A stretch of 64,000 nt of DNA from Microvirga rosea (lineage in GTDB: Bacteria; Pseudomonadota; Alphaproteobacteria; Rhizobiales; Beijerinckiaceae), in NCBI RefSeq assembly GCF_020595095.1, contig NZ_JAJDOP010000012.1, forward strand, positions 1 through 64,000, in the 5' to 3' direction. The notes below the pieces were generated by a model. It saw only the letters and a program-made list of their open reading frames with translations. It made no database searches and was not told the origin of the DNA. The position numbers were made by a program, and so were the translations under genes. Positions 1 through 9,700 of the stretch are shown here, piece by piece (position 1 is the first letter of the stretch; each line of letters starts with the position of its first letter).

Positions 1-118
1 CCAGAATGTTGACCACCGCGGAAAACACCGCGACGCCAATGAATGAAGGGCTGCAAGCTTTCAGAGCGTCATAAACCTCTGTGCTTTCTTCCCGTTGCCT
101 TTTCGATGCCTGCGTCAT
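1..118 (-). CDS. Type I secretion ABC transporter, N-terminal fragment (runs off window)
   Basis: Reading from an ATG at 118 down to base 1 gives 39 codons with no stop. They form a short charged leader, then KACSPSFIGVAVFSAVVNIL, which resembles the start of the first membrane helix in PrtD/RaxB-type type I secretion permease-ATPases (family pattern: LRACRRAFLGVALFSGVINLL). A weak purine-rich ribosome site (ACGAGAG) precedes the ATG. It lies 97 bases downstream of a small exported protein and, further upstream, a giant protein with type I secretion features, all on the minus strand. This is the expected order substrate then transporter. Only the extreme N-terminus is visible, so the ATPase domain is inferred. 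Confidence 0.7.
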   Translation of the reverse strand, partial: MTQASKRQREESTEVYDALKACSPSFIGVAVFSAVVNIL

Positions 119-215
119 CTCTCGTCCGGTGGGCTGCGTGAAGGGGCTGCCATGGCTGCTGGGCTAAGTGGCCAGATGTCAGCAGGCGCGATCTGACGGC
201 GCCCTGAACGGGAGC

Positions 216-611
216 CTAGCGGCAATGGGAGGCGTAGGTAACCCGCAGCCTGCCGTGCGATGCAGCAAACCCTTCAAGGCTCGCCTGCGCCTTCGGCGCA
301 GTGACGATTTGGGCGCAGATCGGACTTTCCTGTCCTTTCCATGTCAGCTGCCGGTCGCCTGCAACCAGCGTGGCTTTGAGCGCCTGGCAGGTCGCTCGGT
401 CCCATGCCCCCTCCTTGGCGTGGCCCTGTGTAAGAAGGGCTTGCCCGTAACGGTGCGTGGCCGCATCGACGTCCTCGGTCAGTCGTTTCGACTTCTCCAT
501 GCAGGCGACGATGGCAGCGCCAGGATCCGACGCCTTAGCTTTTGCATTCGCTGGTAAGCACGCGGCAAGCAAGAGGCCAAGTGCTGTCAGAAACACTCGT
601 GTCGCTTTCAT
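216..611 (-). CDS. Small exported four-cysteine protein of the secretion locus
   Basis: A 131-residue protein with a clear export signal: basic start MKATR, a hydrophobic core, then LAAC at residues 15-18, which could be a lipobox, or a signal peptidase I site after ANA. The mature part is helical and charged, with four further cysteines (VACMEK, ATCQAL, PICAQI, SHCR), enough for two disulfides. I do not recognise the family. It sits between the giant secreted protein and the type I secretion transporter on the same strand, so it may be cotranscribed. A role in secretion or in holding the giant protein at the cell surface is only a guess. Confidence 0.6.
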   Translation of the reverse strand: MKATRVFLTALGLLLAACLPANAKAKASDPGAAIVACMEKSKRLTEDVDAATHRYGQALLTQGHAKEGAWDRATCQALKATLVAGDRQLTWKGQESPICAQIVTAPKAQASLEGFAASHGRLRVTYASHCR

Positions 612-658
612 TGGGAAGATCCTGGTCTGTAAAAAGAGAGTCTCGCAGTATTGGACTG

Positions 659-691
659 GAGGCGCGGCAGCGGGACACCCGGCCGCGCCTC
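659..691. other. Hairpin between giant gene and small exported protein gene
   Basis: GAGGCGCGG at 659-667 pairs perfectly with CCGCGCCTC at 683-691 across a 15-base loop. It lies in the 89-base gap after the stop of the giant gene. No T-run follows on the minus strand, so it is more likely an RNA stabiliser or attenuator than a strong intrinsic terminator. Confidence 0.45.
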
Positions 692-700
692 GGGGAGGCG

Positions 701-3700
701 TTAGGCCATGAACCGGAAGTCGTCCTTGCTGAGGCTTGAGAGAAGCACATTCTTTAGGGTGACGGTGTTCTCATCATCTTTGGTGATCACCACGTCTTCT
801 CCGATCTGCTGCGCCGCACCGAACACATCATCCGCATTGGCAAAGGTCTCCTTGTTGAAGACGATCAGATCGCCTGTGGCGCCTGCATCGAAACCACGGA
901 CAGTGTCATGACCGAACCGCTGAGCAAAGACAAAGGCATCAGCTCCCTGAGTTGCAATCAGCTCTTCTGGGTTTCCTGTGCCGGAAATGATGCCTGGCGC
1001 TGCCCCCCCGAGCGTCTTTGTCTCAAGGGCCTCCGGGGTAAAGCTGAGCGCTGTGTCGCCGGCGAGGGTCGTCCTGCCGTCGGCCCAGGTAATCGCGGCT
1101 GTGCCCGAGATCATGGACCCATCAGGGAAGTTCTGAGGCGTTGAGCTATCCGCCTGCAGGTCAATGCTCTTGATCCCCCACTGGTCCAGCGTACGCAGTT
1201 CTCCCGCTTCGGAGATCCCATTCTGGTTCTTGTCCTGCCAGATCCGGAACTCACCCCAGCGCTCATCCTTCGCGTCCAGCACACCGTCGCCATTGGAGTC
1301 GAAGGCTTGGCGAAGGGCCTCAAGATCAGAGCTCGTCCATTGCGCCCAGTTTGTGAAGGCAATCTCCTTCTTCTGATCAATGACACCGTCAGCGCCCGCA
1401 GATCCATCGGCCGCCAGATCAATAACGAGGAAGCCATCCTTGGCACTGGCCCATGCGGTCTTTTCTCTCTTTCCGTCACCATCCCAATCGAAGGTCACGC
1501 CGGATGTGCGTCCATCGAGCAGCTCAATTCCGTCGCCGTCAAGGTCAACAGTAATCGGAGCCACGTAGTACGCCCATGTTCCATTGTCGTACTGCGTGCT
1601 CATGGCATCGAGATAGCCGTAAGCATTGTAGTGCTGATATTGGTAGTAGATGGTGGAGTTCATATAGATGTCCCACCATTCGTAGGACCGGCCGCCACTG
1701 TCGAGATAGAAGGTCTGGTCCATAAGCGTACCGGAACCATTATAATTCTTCTGATAGCTCGTCCAGTTAGTCGCGCCGTAATCCCAGCCGTATTCAATGG
1801 TGGCGCCGCTGTCCAGGTTATCCTGCTGCAACGTTGGTCGGGCGGCTCCGTCGTAGATGATCAGCCGTTGGTACAGGGTGTTCGCAGAAGTATAGTCCCA
1901 GAAATACGACCAACTTCCACCGCTATCGTAGGTACCCTGTTGGCTGGTACGGTTACCGCTGGCATCGTAGTAGTCGGTATAAGTCGACCAGTTGTAAGCG
2001 CCGGTGGGATCCCAGAACATAACCCATTTGCGCCCATCATCATAAGTGCCGCTTTGGCTGGTCCGCTGACCCGACGCATTTATGTAGTCGGTATAAGACG
2101 ACCAGTTATAAGCCCCTGCCGGGTCATAGTAGTTTGTCCATTGAGTGCCATTATCGTAAGTGCCGCTCTGGCTGGTCCACCGTCCGGCTGCATCGAAATA
2201 GTCAGTATACGTCGACCAGTTGTTCGATCCTGTGACATCCCAATACATCGACCATTTGCGACCATCGTCATAGGTACCGCTCTGATTGGTGCGCTGACCG
2301 GCAGCGTTCATCGTGTCGGTGTAGGTCGACCAGTTATAGGCGCCTGCGACGTCCCAGAAGATCACCCACTTGCGGCCATCGTCATAAGTCCCATTCTGGC
2401 TTGTGCGATGACCTCCTGCGTTGAAATAATCCGTATAAGTCGTCCAGTTGTTTGCGTTTGCGACGTCCCAGTAGCTCGTCCACTTGCTACCATCGTCGTT
2501 GGTTCCGCTCTGGCAGGTGCGCAGCCCGTCCGCATTGACGAAAGTCGTGTAGGTCGCCCAGGTCTGAGCGTTCGCCACGTCCCAGATCTGGTTAGAGCGT
2601 GACCCGTCGTCATTGACGATGTCTTTTGTCGTTCGCAGCCCGGTTGTGTTGAACTGCTCGACTTGGCTTGTCCAGACCTGCGTATTAGCGGGGTCCCACA
2701 GCTTCTCGGTGCGGGATCCATCATCGTTATTGGTGATCAACTTGGTCATGCGGCCCTGTGAGTCGGACCATTCCTGACGGGACAACCACGCTTGGGTGCC
2801 TGCCAGATCATGCGACACACTCGTTGATGTACCGTCATCAAACAATGTCCGCTCGTAGATCAAAGCTCCGAGTGCATTGTACTCATGCCGGATGCTGGCC
2901 CAGGACTGCCCTGCGTTCACGTCCCAGTCGATGACCGTCCGTGAACCATCGCTCGCGACTGTTTCCGCATGGGCCTCAGGACTCGCAGCAGCTTCTATCT
3001 GAGCGCGGGTCAGTTGGGAGCCATCCGCAAATACAACGCCGTTCAGACCCCATTCCTTCGTTCCACTCCCATCCGTGACGCCCGCTCTGAACTGATCGTG
3101 GACCGTGATGATCTCGCCCGTTGCCAGAACGCGGATGCGCAGGTCGTCCCAGGCTCCCGTCGGGCTCCCAGAAGCATTGACACGCTGTAGGCTGATATCC
3201 GCTCGATTGAGATTGCCGAACTGCAGCCTGTCCGCTCCGACCACTTCGTCCGGTGCGCCGCTGGAGCTTGGCACGACGAGATGGGAGGCGTAGATGACAT
3301 CATCGCCATCCCCCCGCGCGTAGTGGATTGTGTCCGTACCCTGCCCGTCAACAATCGTATCAGCGTTAGCTCCGCCAGTGATATGGTTGACCCCGGCGCC
3401 ACCGCTCAACTGATCGCGCCCACTCGTGCCATTCAACACATCGTCGCTGGATGACCCAGGAACAATGTTTCCAGTACTATCGCCCGGTGTCTGCGCAATT
3501 GCGAGGATCAGATCGGCGCGAGAGATCTGGCCACCATCCAAGGCCGAGACCCAGTGATTCGTTTCCTGCACAGTGGGAGCGCGGCCTAATGCGTTAAGGA
3601 ACATCGCTGCAATGAAGGATGCACTCGAGAGGTTGGCGCCATTCTTCGTGCTAAACTCCGACGATGACAACAATGTTGCAATCACTTGTGCAACCGTCTT

Positions 3701-6700
3701 GCTGCCATTGACGATCGCCTGTGCTTGGGCTGATGCCTCAGCCACAGTCGGATCCCGATCCAGCATGGTGCCATAGAGCTTTGATACCAGATTGAGTGCT
3801 AACGCTCTATCCGTCTCGTGTTGCAGACTGAAAGCTTCATTTCCGGGGAACTTTTCTTCAGCCAGGCGCTCGTCACCGTTGGTCAGATTCTCGGCCGAAT
3901 TGGCAAGTGACAGGGCTGCCCCGACTCGCGTCAGTGCACCGTCCACGAGACCTGAAAGAAGCCGATGGGTGTCTGACAAAGTAGCGCTGTGCTCAAAGGC
4001 ATTCTGATAGATCCGGTCCAAAAACTCGGCATTCGAGAGCGGTCCGAATCTCTGCCCGAACTCCCCACTCGCTAGAAGGTCGGAAGCCAGCTTGGCCGCA
4101 TCAAGCGCGCCATTGCTGATATATTTCAGGAGTGTCTCGCTTTCCCGATCCGTCATTTGCCGATCAAGGACAACCCCGTAGATCCGAGTGGCGAGTTCCA
4201 AGCATCCCTTCTTTGTCGCTAAATCAATCGTAATCGTCCGAACAACGCCACCTTCGTTCGATGTCCAGGTGTCCACCCCATTCAGGCTGATCGCGTGGCT
4301 CACTGTGATGCCGGAACCGAGCGAAACATAAACGCCGTTGGTCGCAAAACCGACAACATCGGCAAGCCCATCTCCGTCCACGTCAGCCAGTTTGCGCGGT
4401 ACCGTGTTGTTACTGGTCCAGCCCTGATTTGATCCATATGAGCTGGAGGAAAATACCGCACTGCTAAAGGTTCCGTTTGCCTGACCGAAGGAGACATAGA
4501 CACCATCGGTGGCAAAGCCGACAATATCGGCCCGCCCGTCGCCATTTATGTCAGCCAGTTCACGGGGAGTGGCATCTTGGCTGGTCCAGCCGCCAGCCGT
4601 TCCATAACCGCTGTAAGCGAGTGAAGCAGTGCCAAATTTACCATTTGCTTGACCCAGCGACACATAGACCCCGTTGGAGGCGAAGCCGACGATATCCGCC
4701 CGACCGTCGCCGTTCACATCCGCCAGCTTCCGCGGCATGGTGTTGTCGCTGGTCCATCCGCCCGCAGTGCCGTATCCGTAGATGCCGACGAACGCAGTGC
4801 CGAATGTTCCGTCGGCTTGGCCCAGAGAGACACTGACGCCGCCAGAGGCAAAGCCAACAATGTCCGCGCGCCCATCGCCGTTTACGTCTGCAATCTCGCG
4901 CGGATAAGCATCCTGAGTCGACCAGCCGTTCCCTGCGCCGTAGTGATTGTATGCAATGAATGAGGTACCGAATGTTCCATTACTTTGACCGAGCGCGACG
5001 TACACCGCACCTGAACCAAAGCCGATGATATCAGCTCTTCCATCACCATTCACATCTGCCAATTTACGGGGATAGGTATTGTCGCTGTTCCAGGAGCTCC
5101 CGTACGTAAATCCATTGCCGGCAACGATCGCGGCTGCGAACGATCCATCCGCTTGACCCAACGCAACATTAATCGCATTGTGGGCAAATCCAACGATGTC
5201 GGCGCGCCCGTCACCGTTCACGTCTGCCATTTCTCGGGGATAAATCTCCTGGCTGGACCACCCACCGGATGCAGAACCGTAGCCGCTATAGGCAGCTTTC
5301 GCATTATCGAAACCGCCAGTAGCCTGCGTCCACGTATAGCTGCCGTTTTGATTGGCCAAATACTCGGTCTTCTCGACGACCCCATTGCTCCATTGCCTCG
5401 CGACTGACTGACCATCGGCGCTGACGGTTCGGGTCACAGAGGAGGTAAGGGCCCCGGTCGCGGAATAATACTGGGTTGTCTCGGATTGTGTTTCATCAGC
5501 ATTTACAGTGGTAGTGACGACCTTGTCATCGATGCCATCACCATCGCTATCAATCTTTGACGTAGTGGTTCGGCCGTCTGCCGTCGTGGTCGTAATGATC
5601 TTCTTATGCAGGGAATTGTCCGCATAGCGCGACGCGACGGTCGTAGTCGTAGATCCGTCTATGTTCAGTACTTTGTTCGTTGTCGTCGTCCGATCGGTGG
5701 TTCCGTCGCCGTTCGTATCGAAGATGGACGTGACGGTCAGGCCGTCATCGCTCGTTGTCGTTGTCGTCTTACTCACAAGCTGACCGGCGTCGTTCGTCTC
5801 CGAGACAACAGTGGTCTGGCTGCCGTCTGCGTTCAGCGCAACTATGCTGGTTGTGACCCGGTCGTTCAGGCCATCACCGTCCCCGTCCACCTGAACTGTC
5901 TTGGCGAGACCGTCGGCACTGGTGACCGTAACGACCTTATCCCTTGACGCCTCAGCTGTCCCGGTGTTTTCCCAGCTGTCTGTGACACTGCGATCGGCAT
6001 TGACGATGGTCGTGTGCAACCGGTCGAACAGGCTATCACCGTTGGTGTCTACCTGCCCGACAACGCGGAGCCCGTCTGCACTGGTCGTCACGACTGACTT
6101 TTGAATCAACGATCCCGTAAGACTCTTCAGCTCAGCAGTCTCAGTAACGGCGCCGTTGACTGCGATTGTCTTGCTAGACGCGCGCTCGATAGAACCGTTG
6201 CCGTCAACGTCAAGCTGGGTCGTTTTCGACAAGCCGTTGCCGCTGATGATTGTTGTCGACCGATCGAGGAGCACCGCAGAGCCACTGAAGGTGCTGATCG
6301 TCTCGGTCCGTGAGCCGTCGGCATTCAGTGTCGTCACGTCTGTGGCACTGCGCTTAAATAGATTGGGAGAATAGCCTGGGCCAGCGGCATCGAACGTATA
6401 GCTGGCTGAGAGACCATTGCCGCTCACGGTGGACACGACACTGCTCTTTAGCTTGGCTACGGCTCCACCGGACCCAGAATAAGCAGTGTCGGTCAACGTT
6501 GTCGTCCGGCTACCGTCAACATTCAAGACGGTATGACGGGCCTGAACGCGGTCGAACGCCCCGTCGCCATTGAGGTCGCGCTGCTGCGTCCAATCAAGAC
6601 CAGTGGCACTGGTTGTCTCGACGATTTTGTTGATCAGGGTTCCTGTCGCCGACAGGTTCGCACGCGTCTCAACCAGATTTTTGTTACCGTCGATTGCTGT

Positions 6701-9700
6701 AGTCACGGTCCGGTCTATCTTGCCGTCGCCATTGAGATCACGACTGACGGAGACGGTTTCGCCGTCATCGCTGGTTGTGACTATGTCCTTGCGCCGCAGA
6801 GATCCGTTGGCGTTCGTCACCGTAACAGTTTGCGTCCGGCTACCGTCTATATTCAGGAGGGTCGTATCGGTGGTGGTAGTTTCGAAGGTCCCGTCGGCGT
6901 CAGCATCTACCTTAGTCGTCTTCACGAGCCCCGTCGCGCTCACAGATGCCACGGTCTGATCACGCAACGAGCCATCACTGTTCAGGGTACGGTGGGTGGT
7001 CGTTCGGCCGCCGTCGGCACTCAATGTCGTCACATCTGTCGCGGTGACATCGACAACACCGTCGCCATTGACGTCCACCTGGGCTGTCTGCGACAGGCCG
7101 GTCGCACTGGCGGTCGTGACGGTCCTGCTGGTCAGGTGGCCAGCGGAATCGAGGTTCGCAATCGTCGTGACGGTGTCGCCGTTGACAAGGGTCGCAACGA
7201 CGACTGTTTTGTCGGCATGGCCGTCGCCGTCCGTATCGATCTGCGACGCCGATGACCGTTTATCGTCACTGACCGTCACCTCACTGCGCTGGCGCAGGGA
7301 TCCGTCCGCATTGGCTTCGGTAATCGTATGAACCTGACTGCCGTTGGCGTTCAGCACCATGACATCGGTCGTGATAATATCTGTTATACTATCGCCATTG
7401 ACGTCACGCTCGACCGTCGTCACAAAGCCGTTGGCACTGACTGTGCCGATGGTCTTGTCGCGGACTGTGCCGTCGGGATTGACCGCCGTGCGGGTTGTCG
7501 TGCGGCTGCCGTTGGCATTGAGCACCGTGACCTCGGTGGTGGTCAGGTCAAAGGTGCCATCGCCATTGGCATCGGTCTGGCTCGTCCTCGACAGACCCGT
7601 CGCGCTGACCGTCGTTACCGTCTTGCCGCGCAGCGAGCCGTCGGCATGAGTGTCGGTCGCCGTGGTAATGCGGCTTCCATCGGCGTGCAAGACCGTGGCA
7701 ACCGCTGTGGTCAGATCATAGATTCCGTCACCGTTCAGGTCCCTCTGGATCGTGCTGGAAAGGCCATTCGCGCTCTTCGTCGCAACGACCTTGTCGATGA
7801 GACTGCCGCCGGCCGTCAGGTGGGTAGCGGTTTCGACGACGCTGCCGTTGGCCTGAACGGCGCTGCTGATGCTCTCATCGGCACTACCATCACCGTTGGT
7901 GTCGCGGGAGAATGTAGTCGTCTGCCGGTCGCTGCTCGTCTGCGTGGTTTCCCTGGAGCGGAGGGAGCCGTTGGCGTTGGTTGCGGTCAGTGTCCGTACC
8001 TTGCTGCCATCGGCATTGAGTACGGTAACGTCGGCCGTTGACAGGTCGAAGACACTGTCGCCGTTGGCATCGACCTGTGTGGTCTGGCTCAGGCCATTGG
8101 CACTCGCTGTTGTGACGACTTTGCCGCGGACCGCGCCATCTGTGTTGGTGGTCGTCTGGGTCGTCGTCGAACTCCCGTCGGCGTTCAGGACCGTCACATT
8201 TGCGACAGTGCGATCAAAAATCCCATCGCCGTTCTCGTCGGACTGATCCGTCCGTGCGAGACCGGTGGCGCTGGTGGTCGATACGAGCTTTGAGCGCAGC
8301 GATCCGTCTTCATTATATGCCGAGACGGTGGCGACGCTGGCGCCTGTCGTATCGACAGCGATTGTCTCGACCCGGTCGAATGCCCCGTCACCATTGCTGT
8401 CGGTTTGGGTGGTGCGGGAGCGCCCGTCGCTGCCTTTGAAAACGATCTCTTTAATGTGGAGGGATCCGTCGCCGTTGTGGGTCTCGACGGTCTGGGTCCG
8501 GCTGCCGTCGGCGTGGATGACGGTTGCGTCGGACGTACTGAGATCAATATCACCGTCCCCGTCGACATCGGACCAGGTCTGGCGGACCAGACCGTCGGCG
8601 CTGACGGTCGCGGTCGTGCTGGTTTGGAGCGAGCCGTCCCGACTCTGAACCAGGTTGCTCGACGTCGAGCTGCCGTCTGTGGTGACCGTGATGACGATCG
8701 ACTGAACGAGATCGTTTGCACCGTCGCCGTCGAGGTCCTGTTGGATGGTTTGAGTGCGGCCGTCGCTACTGATGGTCTTGATCGTCCGGTTGCGCAGGGT
8801 GTCGTTGGCGTTCCGGATGCTGATCGTCTGGACGCGGCTGTCATCGCTATTGACGAGGGTCGCGTCCTGCTCCTTGTCGTCGGCAATGCCGTTACCGTCG
8901 ACATCGACGTCGGTCGTTCGCGTCAAGCCATCCGCCGCGACAGTGCTCGTCGCCTGGCGGATCAACGTGCCGTCGCGGCTGAGATCGGAGACGACAATGG
9001 TGGAGGTGCCGTTAGCCTGGGTGGCACGGAACTCGGTCTGGTCTGCGAACGTATCGCCGTTGCTGTCGCGCGAGATCGAGACAATCGCCTTGTCGGCACT
9101 GGTTTCGGTGACCGTGCGGTCTGTCAGACGTCCTGCAGCTGTGGAGTTGGCCAAGGTTTCCGTCTTGCTACCGTCGGCGTGTGTCACAGTTGCACGCGAT
9201 TGCATATCGTCGACAACAGTGTCGCCATTGCGGTCGAACAACAACGTTACGGTTTTTCCGTCGGCGGAGGTGAGGCCTGTGATCGCGCTGGCCAGGGTGC
9301 CGTCGGCGTTCAGCATCTTGTTGACGATGCTGGTCGAACCGTCGGCGTTTTGGGTCACAGTCTTCTGGACGACATACCCCTCGAGGTCGTAGCTGAGGGC
9401 GGCATCGGCAGCCGTACCGGTCGTGCCATCGGTGCGGGTATAGGTCGCCTGTCCAAGGATCTTGCTGCCATCCGGCAAGGTGATGTTGGTCTTATCAGCG
9501 ATTAGGTTAATCGATTCGATGCCGAGTTCGGCCAGGGTCTTCACCGACGTAGTTCCGTCAGAATTCGTGACCATAACGCGGAACTGCGACCACCGCGCGT
9601 CCCCCGCATCGAGTCTGCCGTTTTGGTTGGTATCGAAGACGTTGCGCAACGCCTGCATATCGCCACTGGCGGTGGGGTCCCAGTCAGTAAAGATAGCTTC

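Noticed and set aside
1307..2602. A 431-codon open frame on the plus strand and many others opposite the giant gene.
   Set aside because: They mirror the repetitive, stop-poor minus-strand coding sequence and repeat with the same period. They have no ribosome sites or family resemblance.
1640..9260. Regularly spaced DNA repeats that could be mistaken for a CRISPR or satellite array.
   Set aside because: Periods are multiples of three, the repeats are imperfect and encode ordered protein units; there are no constant short repeats with unique spacers.
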